A stretch of DNA of 64,000 bases from Oxynema aestuarii AP17 (lineage in GTDB: Bacteria > Cyanobacteriota > Cyanobacteriia > Cyanobacteriales > Laspinemataceae). Positions 17,576-27,763 of this stretch are shown piece after piece; position 1 is the stretch's first letter, and each line of letters opens with the position of its first letter. The translations under genes and the position numbers were made by a program. The notes beneath the pieces were generated by a model. It made no database searches, was not told where the DNA came from, and was given only the letters and a program-made list of their open reading frames with translations. The stretch lies in the NCBI RefSeq assembly GCF_012295525.1, contig NZ_CP051167.1, forward strand, positions 3,038,001-3,102,000, given 5' to 3'.

Positions 17576-20500
17576 ATGAGCCAAACTGAAGATGCAGCCG
17601 TCCACAACGAGGAAGTCCTACGGCGGATGTTGCGGGCGATCGCCTTATCTCAAGGGCAATTTTCCCTGATGTTGGTCCGTTGTAATTTTAAGCGCTTGCG
17701 GGAACGGACTTTAGAGCTGTTACGCGAGCGGGTCGAGGGGACGATTCAAGAATTAAGTTTATCCTCGTCGGTTCCCTCGGTGTTCGCGACGATCGCTTCT
17801 GCGATCGGCGATCGCCCTCCCGCAGCGCTGATGATTTTCGGTTGGGAACGGATCGAGGGTTTGGATCTGCTCTTCTCGGTGATGAATAACATGCGCGAGG
17901 AGTTCAGACAGCATTTCCACTTTCCGATTTTCCTCTGGGGTGACGAGCGGGTTTTGCGCGGCTTCTTGCGCGGGGCGCCGGATTTTGCCAGTTGGGCGAC
18001 GAGTACCCACTTACAGCTTCCGACGGCGGAGGCGATCGCCGAATTGAGGGCGGCGAGTGAGGAGGTCTTGAGGGCGGCGATCGATCCGCATACGGCCCAA
18101 TTCGTTACAAATTGCGAGATTTTGGGCTGTCGTCGGGCGATGGAGTTGGAATGGCTCAAAAAAGAACTCGACAAGCGAGGAATCGCGATCGATCGCGATT
18201 TGGAGGCGAATTTACATTTCGTCCTCGGTCGTGACGAGTACGGGGGCGATCGCGTGGCGGAGGCGATCGCCCACTACCACAAAAGTTTGCAACTCTGGGA
18301 GCAATACGAACCCCCAAAGGATGCTGAAGATTCTTCTCGCTGCAATTTAGAACAGCCGCCGATCGCCGCCGATCCGTCCGCCGTCGCCTGGGAAACAGTC
18401 AACCCCTCGCCGACCCTCGTTTCCCAGGCGATCGTTCACTTGCACCTCGGCTTATGTTATCGCCGCCAAGCCGATCTCGACCGCCCTCACGAACGGGAAC
18501 ACCTACAGCGCGCCCGCCAAGCTATCGAAACTTGCATGGAATTGCTCGAATTGGCGCAGCGTCCGGACTTGATGGCGGAGTTTATCGCCCAAGAGGGGGA
18601 AATTTTGCGGCGGTTGCAAGATTGGCCCGCGTTAGCGAGGTTAGCCAAACAGGCGATCCGCCTCGATCGCAATTGGGGAAAAGCCCATCAGCTCGCCCAG
18701 GATTACAGCTTTTTGGCGGAAGTGGCTTTACAAAAGCAAAAATGGTCCGACGCGCGTAAATATGCCCAAGAAGCCCTCGCTCTGTTGGATCGAGCCGCTC
18801 TATCGATCCCCCAACACGAAAGCTTGTATCTGTTGCTGCTGGCGAAAGCCGAGGCTCAGTTAAAACAGAGGCGACAGGCGATCGAACGTTTGGTTCGGGC
18901 GCGGCGCAAAAGCGATCCGCAATATGATTTACACTTGCATCTCGAAATTTTGCAAACCTTGCGATCGCTCCATTTCGATCGCGGCGACTACCTACGCGCT
19001 TTCGAGATCAAACAAGAATATCGGGCGGTGAGCGCTCAATTTGGGGTACGGGCGTTCATCGGGGCCGGACGCTTGCGCCTGCAGCGCCATTCCCTCAATC
19101 CCTCGGTCGCCGCCACCCGCCAACAGGAGGCGATCGCCCCGGAAATTATCGCTTCCGGTCGCGAACGGGATGTCAAGCACCTGATCGCTCGTCTCGGAGA
19201 AGACCGATACAAGCTCACGGTGATTCACGGCGATTCCGGTGTCGGTAAAAGTTCCCTGGTGCAAGCGGGGTTAGTTCCGGCGCTCAAACAGCGCTCGATC
19301 GGCTCGCGGGACGTTCTCCCGGTACTGGTAAGGGTGTATACCGATTGGGCGTGGAGTTTGAGCAAGCAGTTGAAGCGGGTTCTGGAGGAGTTGGGCTTAG
19401 CGCCGCAAGAGAGCCGCTTGCAGGCGATCGAAGAGGAGATTAGCGGGGATTTGAGCGCGCCGGGAAATACTCCGTGCGACGCCGCCGAGGTGGGCGAACA
19501 ATTGCAGGCGTTACATCGCGAATTGCAGCACAATGGCGATCGCAATTTGCTGACGGTGTTGATTTTCGACCAATTTGAGGAGTTTTTCTTTACCTGCGAT
19601 CGCGGCGAACGGCGTACCCTTTTTTATGAATTTCTGCGCGACTGTTTGAATATCGGTTTTGTTAAAATTATCGTCTTGCTGCGCGAAGATTACATTCACT
19701 ATTTATTAGATTGGAATCGGCGCGTCGGCGGTCTGGAAACTGTCAATAGCGACATCTTAAACAAAGACGTTCTCTATTATTTAGGTAACTTTTCTCCCGA
19801 AGATGCCCGTCGCTTACTCAATAGTTTGAACGAGCGATCGTCCTTTTATCTCGAACCGGATTTAATCGATGCCCTCGTCGCCGACCTCGCCGAAGACTCC
19901 GGCGAAGTGCGTCCGATCGAACTACAAGTGGTCGGCGCCCAACTACAAACGGAAAACATTACGACATTAGCTAAATATCGCGAAGTCGGCACGAAAGAAC
20001 GACTCGTCCAACGCTTTCTAGAAGAAGTCATTCGCGACTGCGGCCCGCGAAACGAACGGATCGCCCGTTTGGTTCTCTATTTTCTCACGGAAGAAAACGG
20101 CATCCGCCCCCTCAAAACCCGCGCGGAACTGATGGCGGACTTGTCTCCGGAATTTCTACAGACGGAAGCGCAAAATCATGCGGTTTCCCTCAATGCAGAA
20201 GTGGAGAACCATCCGGAGAAACTCGACCTCGTTTTAGAAATTTTTGAACGGGCGGGATTGATCTTTTTATTGCGCGATTTTCCGACGAACCGTTATCAAT
20301 TAGTCCACGATTATTTAGTTTCTTTCATCCGCCAGCAAGAAGAAATCCAAGAAAATTTAAAATCCCTCCGCGAAAAATATAAAAAACTCAACACTTCCTA
20401 TAAAATTCTCGCGGAACTCAAACAAGTCCAGGGACGGTTTAATTCATTTCTGAAAGGGGCTTTGGCGGCTGCCGGGGTCGGGGTGTTGGTGTTGATCGGA

Positions 20501-22546
20501 TTGGTGGGACAGGCGCAATGGCAACGACAACAGGGGGCGATCGCCGAAGTCGAAGCTCGCAGTTCGCTCTCGAAAGCGTTGTTGTTGACGAACAACGAAC
20601 TCGGCGCCATAGTCGAGAGCCTCAAAGGAGCGGCGAAGTTAAAGCAGACCGAGGCACCCCTGGCGATCGAAACGGAAAGCCTCTATCGCCTACAACAGGC
20701 GGTTTATACGGTCACCGAACGCAATCGTCTCCAAGGTCATCGCGGTAGTGTGGTCAACGTGGCGTTTTCCCCGGACGGCGATCGCATCGCGACGGCGAGT
20801 ACGGATAACAGCGTGCGAATTTGGTCGAAAACGGGGGAATTACTCCACCAACTCGACAGTCATACCGATTGGGTGCGCGCCGTCGCCTGGTCGCCGGACG
20901 GTCGCCTACTCGTCAGCGCCAGTACGGATAAAACCCTCAAACTCTGGACTCGCGACGGTACCCTGCTCAATACGATTCCCGGACATGGGGAAACGATTAC
21001 CAGCCTCGCCGTCGCACCGGACGGACGGGCGATCGCCACCGCTAGCTTAGATAAAACTGTCAAACTCTGGAATCTCGACGGTCAACTGATGACCATGCTT
21101 TCCGGTCACGACAAGGGGATTTCTAGCGTCTCCTTCTCTCCCGACGGTCAAACGGTGGCGACGGCTAGTTTGGACTCGACGGTCAAACTCTGGACTCGCG
21201 ACGGTCAACTCCGCCGAACTATCCCCGCACACAACCAGTCGATCGCCCGGGTCAGCTTTTCCCCCGACGGTCAAACGATCGCCACCGCCAGCACCGATCG
21301 CACGATAAAATTATGGAAAACCGACGGCACTTTTATTAAAACCTTAATCGGACACACGGACTCCGTACTCGACGTGACTTTCTCCCCCGATGGCGAAACG
21401 ATCGCCTCGGCGAGTAAAGATAGCACCGTGATTCTCTGGCGCGCCGACGGAACCCGGATCCGCATCCTCAAAGGACACCTCCAAGATGTCTGGAGTGTCG
21501 CCTTTTCTCCCGACGGTCAAACCCTCGCTTCCGCCAGCAGCGACAATACCGTTAAACTCTGGCATCGCTACAGTCGTTCGCTTCCCGCATTTCGCGGTCA
21601 CGAGAACGAAGTGCTGATCGTCGCCTTCTCCCCGAACGGCAAAGTCCTCGCCTCCGCCAGCAAGGATCGAACGGTTCGTCTCTGGACTGAAGATACCAAG
21701 GAGTTTGCATTGCTAGAAGGCCACAAAGATGCGGTCTGGAATCTCAGTTTCAGTCCCGATGGTAACCTGTTCGCCACCGCCAGCGAGGACACGACGGTTA
21801 AAATTTGGCGTCGCTACGAACCGAAACCAATTGCCACTTTAACGGGACACCAGCAACCCGTTTTAGCGGTCAGTTTCGATCGCGACGGCAACACGATCGC
21901 CTCTGCCGGTAAAGACGGCTTGCTCAAGTTGTGGACCGATCGAGGTCGCCCAATTCTTTCGATTCAAGCCCACGATCGACCCATCAATAGTGTTACCTTT
22001 TTAGATAAAGATGACAAAATTGCTACCGCAAGTGAAGATGGCACGGTCAAAATTTGGACTCGCCAAGGTCAACTCTTAAATGTATTAAAAGACCATCAAG
22101 ACACGGTTTACAGCATTGCTTATTCTCCCGAATACGAACGGCTCGCTACTGCCAGTAAAGATAACACGGCCAAACTGTGGAATTTGAACGGGGAATTGTT
22201 GCAAACTTTTGAAGGTCATAGCGACTCGGTATATTGGGTTAGTTTCAACCCTGAAAAACCATATCTGGCTACGGCGAGTGAAGACAGTACGATTAAACTG
22301 TGGGATTTCGATGGCAAGTTATTGGCGACTTTGGAAGGACACGAACAAGGGGTTTTAAGTTTAAGCTTTCGCCCCGATGGTAAGTTCCTCGCTTCTGCAA
22401 GTAAAGATAATCGCGTAATTTTATGGAATTTAGATTTAGATAACCTCATCGATCTCAGTTGTGATTGGTTGGGAGATTATTTGAATTTCAATAAGGAGTT
22501 TACTGAGAATAGTAAAGAATCTAATCTTAATTTGTGCGGTAAATAA
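17576..22546 (+). CDS. nSTAND1-type NTPase with N-terminal conserved domain and 14 WD40 repeats
   Basis: 1656 residues. (1) Residues 1-about 210: domain beginning FSLMLVRCNFKRLRERTLELL, resembling an ATPase fold without a P-loop. (2) About 210-500: TPR-like helical repeats. (3) About 530-950: nSTAND-type NTPase, Walker A GDSGVGKSSLVQAG at about 548, Walker B VLIFDQFEEFFF at about 661, with helical domain. (4) A hydrophobic helix at about 965-985 (GALAAAGVGVLVLIGLVGQ), a likely single membrane span. (5) About 1050-1620: 14 WD40 repeats by count of GH...W units, enough for two seven-bladed propellers. The tail resembles that of other cyanobacterial WD40-STAND proteins. The repeats are very alike in DNA, suggesting recent duplication or conversion. 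STAND proteins act as ligand-triggered switches; the ligand is unknown. Confidence 0.92.
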   Translation: MSQTEDAAVHNEEVLRRMLRAIALSQGQFSLMLVRCNFKRLRERTLELLRERVEGTIQELSLSSSVPSVFATIASAIGDRPPAALMIFGWERIEGLDLLFSVMNNMREEFRQHFHFPIFLWGDERVLRGFLRGAPDFASWATSTHLQLPTAEAIAELRAASEEVLRAAIDPHTAQFVTNCEILGCRRAMELEWLKKELDKRGIAIDRDLEANLHFVLGRDEYGGDRVAEAIAHYHKSLQLWEQYEPPKDAEDSSRCNLEQPPIAADPSAVAWETVNPSPTLVSQAIVHLHLGLCYRRQADLDRPHEREHLQRARQAIETCMELLELAQRPDLMAEFIAQEGEILRRLQDWPALARLAKQAIRLDRNWGKAHQLAQDYSFLAEVALQKQKWSDARKYAQEALALLDRAALSIPQHESLYLLLLAKAEAQLKQRRQAIERLVRARRKSDPQYDLHLHLEILQTLRSLHFDRGDYLRAFEIKQEYRAVSAQFGVRAFIGAGRLRLQRHSLNPSVAATRQQEAIAPEIIASGRERDVKHLIARLGEDRYKLTVIHGDSGVGKSSLVQAGLVPALKQRSIGSRDVLPVLVRVYTDWAWSLSKQLKRVLEELGLAPQESRLQAIEEEISGDLSAPGNTPCDAAEVGEQLQALHRELQHNGDRNLLTVLIFDQFEEFFFTCDRGERRTLFYEFLRDCLNIGFVKIIVLLREDYIHYLLDWNRRVGGLETVNSDILNKDVLYYLGNFSPEDARRLLNSLNERSSFYLEPDLIDALVADLAEDSGEVRPIELQVVGAQLQTENITTLAKYREVGTKERLVQRFLEEVIRDCGPRNERIARLVLYFLTEENGIRPLKTRAELMADLSPEFLQTEAQNHAVSLNAEVENHPEKLDLVLEIFERAGLIFLLRDFPTNRYQLVHDYLVSFIRQQEEIQENLKSLREKYKKLNTSYKILAELKQVQGRFNSFLKGALAAAGVGVLVLIGLVGQAQWQRQQGAIAEVEARSSLSKALLLTNNELGAIVESLKGAAKLKQTEAPLAIETESLYRLQQAVYTVTERNRLQGHRGSVVNVAFSPDGDRIATASTDNSVRIWSKTGELLHQLDSHTDWVRAVAWSPDGRLLVSASTDKTLKLWTRDGTLLNTIPGHGETITSLAVAPDGRAIATASLDKTVKLWNLDGQLMTMLSGHDKGISSVSFSPDGQTVATASLDSTVKLWTRDGQLRRTIPAHNQSIARVSFSPDGQTIATASTDRTIKLWKTDGTFIKTLIGHTDSVLDVTFSPDGETIASASKDSTVILWRADGTRIRILKGHLQDVWSVAFSPDGQTLASASSDNTVKLWHRYSRSLPAFRGHENEVLIVAFSPNGKVLASASKDRTVRLWTEDTKEFALLEGHKDAVWNLSFSPDGNLFATASEDTTVKIWRRYEPKPIATLTGHQQPVLAVSFDRDGNTIASAGKDGLLKLWTDRGRPILSIQAHDRPINSVTFLDKDDKIATASEDGTVKIWTRQGQLLNVLKDHQDTVYSIAYSPEYERLATASKDNTAKLWNLNGELLQTFEGHSDSVYWVSFNPEKPYLATASEDSTIKLWDFDGKLLATLEGHEQGVLSLSFRPDGKFLASASKDNRVILWNLDLDNLIDLSCDWLGDYLNFNKEFTENSKESNLNLCGK

Positions 22547-22594
22547 GTAAGCCAAGGAACGGGAAAATCCCCGCGCCTAAAATATGTCGATCTC

Positions 22595-22661
22595 ATACCA
22601 TTTTTCTAAAACCTCGATCTCGCTCATGATTTGATTTTTGAAAATTCTTGAAAAATGGTAT
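22595..22661. repeat. 12-bp inverted repeat; dispersed ATACCATTTTT element
   Basis: ATACCATTTTTC (22595-22606) and GAAAAATGGTAT (22650-22661) are perfect inverted copies flanking a 43-base loop, between two convergent genes. The left half, including AAACCTCGATC, recurs at 45494-45523, so it is a dispersed element. It could also end transcription in both directions. Confidence 0.6.
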
Positions 22662-22699
22662 AATTTTTAATCGATCGATCTAAAAATCTAAAATAAACT

Positions 22700-23824
22700 T
22701 TATTCTAATTGCCTGCGAAATCGACTAATACTAACTGCTAATAATACTACTGCAAACACCAAAAGCGCGATCGCCCTCGGCCATAATACCTCAAAACCGA
22801 CGCCTTTAAGAATTAAACCACGGGCGATCGCCACGTAATGGCGTAATGGGTCAAAAGCTGATAAAGTTCGGAAAAATGGCGGCATACTTTCAATGGGCGC
22901 GATCGCCCCAGAAAGCTGAATTAAGGGAACGTTAAAGAAAAAAGAGGTTAAAATAACTTGTTGCTGGTTGCGGGCGATCGTTGCCAACAAAATTCCCAAA
23001 CCAATACAAACCCATAAATAAATCGCCGACAAACCTAAAAATAATAAAAAATTGCCCCGAAATGGGAGATTGAATACAAATTTACCCAGACTCGACGCCA
23101 ATAATAAATCGGCCATCAATAAAATAAACAGGGGTAAAATTTTTGCGAGCAAAATTTCCCATCCGGCGGCAGGAGTCATTAATAATTGCTCTAAAGTTCC
23201 TACATCTTTTTCGCGAATTACCGTTAGGGAAGACAGTAAAGATCCGGTGAGGGTCAAGACGACTCCAATCACCCCGGGAACGAAAAACCAGCTACTAATT
23301 AAACCGGGATTGTACAGAAAACGAACTTGCGATCGCACCGGAAGATCGAGGCTATTTTCTTGTAACTCTCGGGCGTAATTGTTAATGATTTGTTTGGCAT
23401 ATCCCGCCGCAATCCCCGCCGTGTTCGCATCGACTCCATCGATAATAATTTGAAGGTCGGCGGGTTTTCCCTCACTCAACTCTTCGGCAAAATCTGGGGG
23501 AATGACCAAGCCGATCGTAATCTCTCCCGTGCGAACTTTTTGGCCGAGTTCTGCTTGACTACTGCTGAAAAATTGTGGGATAAATAAATTATTTTGGCTT
23601 AAACCCGAGACTAATTCTCGACTGCGATCGCTTTGAGAATAATCGACGACCCCCAAAGCGAGGCGATCGACATCGGGACTGAGGGCGAGTCCGAAGATGA
23701 GCAGTTGAACGGTAGGCGGGAAAATGAGCAAAAAGATCAGTTGTTTGTTTCTGAAAATTTGCCGAACTTCTTTAACAATTAAGGCCCACAATCTGCTATT
23801 GAAAAATGGAAACAAAAAAGCCAT
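22700..23824 (-). CDS. ABC-2 type (YbhR-like) transporter permease
   Basis: 374 residues. One N-terminal membrane helix (LIFLLIFPPTVQLLIFGLAL), a large extracytoplasmic domain (about 55-190) and five C-terminal helices, as in YbhR/YbhS-type ABC-2 permeases. Landmarks: EVRQIFRNKQ, FFVPGVIGVVLTLTGSLLSSL, REKDVGTLEQLLMTP and SAFDPLRHYVAIARG. These exporters usually need two different permeases plus a membrane-fusion protein and a fused ATPase. Here the gene is alone, with no ATPase beside it. The system at 36.4-40.9 kb has the fusion protein, ATPase and only one permease, so this may be its missing half. It converges with the STAND gene. Confidence 0.88.
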   Translation of the reverse strand: MAFLFPFFNSRLWALIVKEVRQIFRNKQLIFLLIFPPTVQLLIFGLALSPDVDRLALGVVDYSQSDRSRELVSGLSQNNLFIPQFFSSSQAELGQKVRTGEITIGLVIPPDFAEELSEGKPADLQIIIDGVDANTAGIAAGYAKQIINNYARELQENSLDLPVRSQVRFLYNPGLISSWFFVPGVIGVVLTLTGSLLSSLTVIREKDVGTLEQLLMTPAAGWEILLAKILPLFILLMADLLLASSLGKFVFNLPFRGNFLLFLGLSAIYLWVCIGLGILLATIARNQQQVILTSFFFNVPLIQLSGAIAPIESMPPFFRTLSAFDPLRHYVAIARGLILKGVGFEVLWPRAIALLVFAVVLLAVSISRFRRQLE

Positions 23825-24171
23825 GAGCGTTCGTTAAATAGGCGGTCGTAGATGATTTAAATTAAATCGGGATTGATAAAATTCTTTTTGGCTCTATTTT
23901 AATAATAGAATAAAAATGCTTTTCGTTCGAGGGAAAGCGGCGATCGCCAACACATTTGAGCGAATGGCTGAGGGGAACTCTCAGATCGAATTTATGGCTG
24001 AATTTGCTTATTTTAGTCGTAAAATGAAGATTTAGAAACTCTTTATCCGAGGGATATTCGTACACCGTCCTGGTAGACTATTTTGAAACCCGATCGCCCA
24101 TCGCTTCCCCTGCGTCTGAGACGGCGCGATCGCCCAGCCCAACTCAGCCCACCCTAAGTGAGGATTACACT
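23825..24171. other. Divergent intergenic region upstream of ureC
   Basis: 347 bases between the divergent permease gene and ureC. It is AT-rich near the permease start and has a GTGAGG ribosome site before ureC. I searched for GTA-N8-TAC and found none, in contrast to the other nitrogen genes in the window. Confidence 0.4.
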
Positions 24172-25881
24172 ATGAGCTATCGAATAGATCGGGGCGCTTA
24201 CGCCCAAACTTACGGCCCGACCGTGGGCGATCGCGTGCGGTTGGCAGATACGGAACTATTTGTGGAAGTCGAACGGGATTGGACGACCTACGGCGACGAG
24301 GTGAAGTTCGGCGGCGGTAAAGTCATTCGCGACGGGATGGGACAGTCCCCCATTTCCAACGCCGCCGGGGCCGTCGATTTAGTGATTACCAATGCTTTAA
24401 TCCTCGATTGGTGGGGGGTGGTCAAGGCCGATGTCGGCATTAAAGACGGCAAAATTTACAAGATCGGCAAGGCGGGAAACCCTTACATTCAGGACGATGT
24501 AGACATCATCATCGGGCCGGGAACCGAGGCGATCGCCGGAGAAGGACGCATTCTCACCGCAGGCGGGATCGACGCTCACATTCACTTTATCTGTCCGCAA
24601 CAAATTGAAGTGGCGATCGCCTCCGGCATCACTACAATGTTAGGTGGCGGTACGGGTCCGGCCACGGGAACGAACGCCACGACCTGCACCCCGGGGCCGT
24701 GGAATATTTATCGCATGTTACAAGCGGCGGAGGCTTTCCCGGTCAATCTCGGCTTTCTCGGTAAAGGCAACAGCAGCCAAAGTGAAGGCTTGGTCGAGCA
24801 AGTTCTCGCCGGGGCGATCGGCTTGAAACTGCACGAGGACTGGGGAACAACTCCGGCGGCGATCGATACTTGTTTGGGCGTGGCGGACGACTACGACGTG
24901 CAAGTAGCGATCCATACCGATACCCTCAACGAGGCCGGGTTTGTCGAACAAACGATCGCCGCATTTAAAAATCGCACGATTCATACCTATCACACCGAAG
25001 GCGCGGGCGGCGGTCACGCCCCGGATATTATTAAAGTTTGCGGCCAAAGTAACGTTTTACCCTCTTCTACCAATCCGACGCGCCCCTATACCGTCAATAC
25101 GTTGGAAGAACACCTCGATATGTTGATGGTGTGCCACCACCTCGATCGCGCCATTCCCGAAGATGTCGCCTTCGCCGAATCGCGCATTCGCCGCGAAACG
25201 ATCGCCGCCGAGGATATCCTGCACGATTTGGGCGCCTTCAGCATCATTTCCTCGGACTCCCAGGCAATGGGACGCGTGGGAGAAACGATTATCCGTACCT
25301 GGCAGAGTGCCCATAAAATGAAAGTCCAACGCGGTCGCCTCTCCGGCGAAACTGGGGAAAACGATAACTTGCGCGCCCGTCGCTACGTGGCAAAATATAC
25401 AATAAACCCGGCAATTACTCACGGAATTTCTCATATAGTGGGCTCGATCGAAGTCGGTAAACTCGCCGACTTGTGTTTGTGGGATCCCGCCTTTTTCGGC
25501 GTCAAACCGGAATTGGTTCTCAAAAGTGGGGCGATCGCCTACGCCCAAATGGGGGACGCCAACGCCAGTATCCCCACCCCGCAACCGATTCACATGCAAC
25601 CGATGTTCGCCAACTTCGGCGCTTCTCGGACTGCGACCTCGGTGACTTTCATGTCCCAGGCGGCGATTGACAACGAAATTCCGGCGCAATTGGGTTTGCA
25701 GAAACAGGCGATCGCCGTCCGCGAAACCCGCAACATCGGCAAAAAAGATATGAAATTAAACGACGCCCTCCCGGCGATCGAAGTCGATCCGGAAACCTAC
25801 GAAGTGCGTGCCGATGGTGAATTACTGACCTGCGAACCTGCAGAAGTTTTACCCTTGGCCCAGCGCTATTTCTTGTTCTAA
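24172..25881 (+). CDS. ureC: Urease alpha subunit (catalytic)
   Basis: 569-residue catalytic subunit of urease, which hydrolyses urea to ammonia and carbamate at a di-nickel centre. Nickel ligands and active-site motifs are seen: [14 protein letters not shown] (two His), [15 protein letters not shown] (the carbamylated Lys), [25 protein letters not shown], the flap region [22 protein letters not shown] and [12 protein letters not shown]. Full length. Ribosome site GTGAGG 9 bases before ATG. Unusually, it stands alone, over 21 kb from ureA/ureB and the accessory genes, but converges with the guanidine hydrolase operon, whose product urea is its substrate. A shared bidirectional terminator lies between them. 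Confidence 0.98.
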   Translation: MSYRIDRGAYAQTYGPTVGDRVRLADTELFVEVERDWTTYGDEVKFGGGKVIRDGMGQSPISNAAGAVDLVITNALILDWWGVVKADVGIKDGKIYKIGKAGNPYIQDDVDIIIGPGTEAIAGEGRILTAGGIDAHIHFICPQQIEVAIASGITTMLGGGTGPATGTNATTCTPGPWNIYRMLQAAEAFPVNLGFLGKGNSSQSEGLVEQVLAGAIGLKLHEDWGTTPAAIDTCLGVADDYDVQVAIHTDTLNEAGFVEQTIAAFKNRTIHTYHTEGAGGGHAPDIIKVCGQSNVLPSSTNPTRPYTVNTLEEHLDMLMVCHHLDRAIPEDVAFAESRIRRETIAAEDILHDLGAFSIISSDSQAMGRVGETIIRTWQSAHKMKVQRGRLSGETGENDNLRARRYVAKYTINPAITHGISHIVGSIEVGKLADLCLWDPAFFGVKPELVLKSGAIAYAQMGDANASIPTPQPIHMQPMFANFGASRTATSVTFMSQAAIDNEIPAQLGLQKQAIAVRETRNIGKKDMKLNDALPAIEVDPETYEVRADGELLTCEPAEVLPLAQRYFLF

Positions 25882-25903
25882 AAAGCTTCTCGAAACAGAG
25901 CAA

Positions 25904-25942
25904 AAACCCGAAATGTTTTTGAAGTTCAATCATTTCGGGTTT
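25904..25942. terminator. Bidirectional terminator between ureC and the guanidine operon
   Basis: Perfect 12-bp stem AAACCCGAAATG/CATTTCGGGTTT with a 15-base loop, followed by T-rich repeats on the plus strand and preceded by A-rich sequence, so it can serve both convergent units. Confidence 0.75.
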
Positions 25943-26002
25943 CGGGTTTTCGGGTTTTTTCAATGGGCGATCGCAAAATAGCCAACAATATTTGAATTTC
26001 TC

Positions 26003-26785
26003 TCAAACAGCTAATGGCATTTCGTCGCATTCTTCCTCGCCGCGCAACAGTCCCATAATGCGATATTTGTACTGTTGAAATGCTGGCGATCGTCGCATCG
26101 CTTGGGTACGTTCTCCCGGTAATTCGATTTTGATTTGTTCGCGGACGCGACCGGGACGGGCGCTTAAAACATAGATCCGTTCGGATAAAAAGACTGCTTC
26201 TTCTACGTCGTGGGTGATCGTTAAAATTGTGGTTCCGGTTTGTTCCCAAATTTGTAAGAGAAACTGCTGCATTATTTCTTTAGTTTGTACGTCTAACGCC
26301 CCAAAAGGTTCGTCCATTAACAGGATTTTTGGACGGGATGCTAACGCCCGGGCGATCGCCACCCGTTGTTTCATCCCGCCGGATAATTCATTCGGTAAAG
26401 CATGGGCAAATTGGGATAAACCAACTATTTCTAAATAATAGGCGACGCGATCGCGCCGTTCCGATGCCGAGATTCCTTGTAATTTTAATCCGAAACCGAC
26501 ATTTTTAGCGACCGTCATCCAAGGATAAAGGGTATAATTTTGGAAGACCATCCCGCGATCGCTCCCCGGTCCGCGCACGGGTTCGCGATCGACTAAAATT
26601 TCCCCCGAACTCGGCATTTCCAACCCGGCAATTAAACGCAATAACGTCGATTTTCCCGAACCAGAAGCGCCGACCGCACAGACAAACTCTCCCTCTTCAA
26701 TATGAAGGTTAATATTGTCTAAAGCGAGTAAAGAACCGCGCCGCGTTGGAAAACGCTTGTAAAGATTATTGACTTCTAAATGCAT
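26003..26785 (-). CDS. ABC transporter ATP-binding protein, NitT/TauT type (predicted guanidine uptake)
   Basis: 260 residues. Walker A GASGSGKST, Q-loop FQNYTLYPW, signature LSGGMKQRVAIARAL, Walker B ILLMDEPFGALD and the switch His in TITHDVEEAVFL. The subfamily is nitrate/sulfonate/taurine-type importers. An upstream in-frame ATG (26854) would overlap the permease gene; the start at 26785 is chosen because GAGAGG precedes it by 10 bases and the protein then begins with the usual MHLEVNNLYKRF. Last gene of the minus-strand unit SBP-permease-ATPase. Linkage to guanidine hydrolase and HypAB matches the Synechocystis sll1077-sll1082 arrangement, so guanidine is the likely substrate; this is inferred from context. 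Confidence 0.93.
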   Translation of the reverse strand: MHLEVNNLYKRFPTRRGSLLALDNINLHIEEGEFVCAVGASGSGKSTLLRLIAGLEMPSSGEILVDREPVRGPGSDRGMVFQNYTLYPWMTVAKNVGFGLKLQGISASERRDRVAYYLEIVGLSQFAHALPNELSGGMKQRVAIARALASRPKILLMDEPFGALDVQTKEIMQQFLLQIWEQTGTTILTITHDVEEAVFLSERIYVLSARPGRVREQIKIELPGERTQAMRRSPAFQQYKYRIMGLLRGEEECDEMPLAV

Positions 26786-26832
26786 GAGTAAATTTCCTCT
26801 CAATCGATCGAAATTAGCAATCAAACACCAAA

Positions 26833-27711
26833 TTAATTGGTCGCCCAACGACAAGATAATCTCAAAGCTAAACGGAATAATAAATCGATGGTCAATCCAA
26901 TCAGTCCGATAACAATTAAACCCGCAAAAATTTCATCGGTTCTGAGAAAGCGTTGAGCGACGCTAATCCGCCGTCCCAAACCCTCCGTCGCCGCCACCAA
27001 CTCGGCGACAATTACTAAATTCCAAGACGCCGCCATATTGACCCGCGCCGCATCAATAATACTCGGGGTAATGTAGGGGAAAATGACTTGCCAAAACACT
27101 TGTTTTCGTTCACCACCCAGGGTGTAAGAGGTTTCGATTAACTCTTTCGGAACGAATTTCACCGCATCCATAACCATTAAGGTGTTGAAGAATAAAGTAC
27201 CGATAAAAATTAATAAAATTTTTGGCGCTTCTCCCAAGCCAAAATATAAAATAAGTAAGGGAATAAACGCTGGGGCTGGCATATAACGAACGATCCCGAT
27301 AATCGGTTCGAGTAACGCCCGTAAACTGGCAAAAGTTCCCATTAAAGTTCCGAGGGGAATGGAAACGATCGCCGCTAAACTAAAGCCACTTAAAACTCGA
27401 AATAAACTCGCACCAATATCTTTAGGTAAATCCCCACTGACCCACAATTTGTAAATTGCTTGTAAAACTTGTCCGGGACTGGGTAAAAACAAAGGTTTGA
27501 CTAAACCCGAAGTCGAGATCGTCCACCACAAAATAACGGGAATGGCGATCGACAAAACCATTAATTTCCACCGCAACTGTTCGGGGATATTCTCGCCAAT
27601 TCTCCAAAAGACGCTCGGTTGGATAATTTTGGGAGAATTCGGCGGTTGTTCTTCGATAGGTTCCGCGCTTTTATTCATCACAATTAAATTGAACTTTTTT
27701 GAACTGGTCAT
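26833..27711 (-). CDS. ABC transporter permease, NitT/TauT type (predicted guanidine uptake)
   Basis: 292 residues from ATG 27711 (281 if ATG 27678; no ribosome site decides). Hydrophilic N-terminus of about 45 residues, then about six membrane helices with the binding-protein-dependent permease fold: FLPSPGQVLQAIYKLW, ASLFRVLSGFSLAAIVSIPLG and the EAA loop ELIETSYTLGGERKQVFWQVIFP. Partner of the ATPase 47 bases downstream and of the lipoprotein gene 92 bases upstream; a palindromic hairpin lies in that latter gap. Confidence 0.92.
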   Translation of the reverse strand: MTSSKKFNLIVMNKSAEPIEEQPPNSPKIIQPSVFWRIGENIPEQLRWKLMVLSIAIPVILWWTISTSGLVKPLFLPSPGQVLQAIYKLWVSGDLPKDIGASLFRVLSGFSLAAIVSIPLGTLMGTFASLRALLEPIIGIVRYMPAPAFIPLLILYFGLGEAPKILLIFIGTLFFNTLMVMDAVKFVPKELIETSYTLGGERKQVFWQVIFPYITPSIIDAARVNMAASWNLVIVAELVAATEGLGRRISVAQRFLRTDEIFAGLIVIGLIGLTIDLLFRLALRLSCRWATN

Positions 27712-27763
27712 TTAATCTTATTAAGTTTAAAAAATATTGATTTATTATTTATATTTTAGAGTT

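Noticed and set aside
25057-25689. Long minus-strand frame over ureC
   Set aside because: Fully inside the well-conserved ureC gene, so it is a high-GC shadow.
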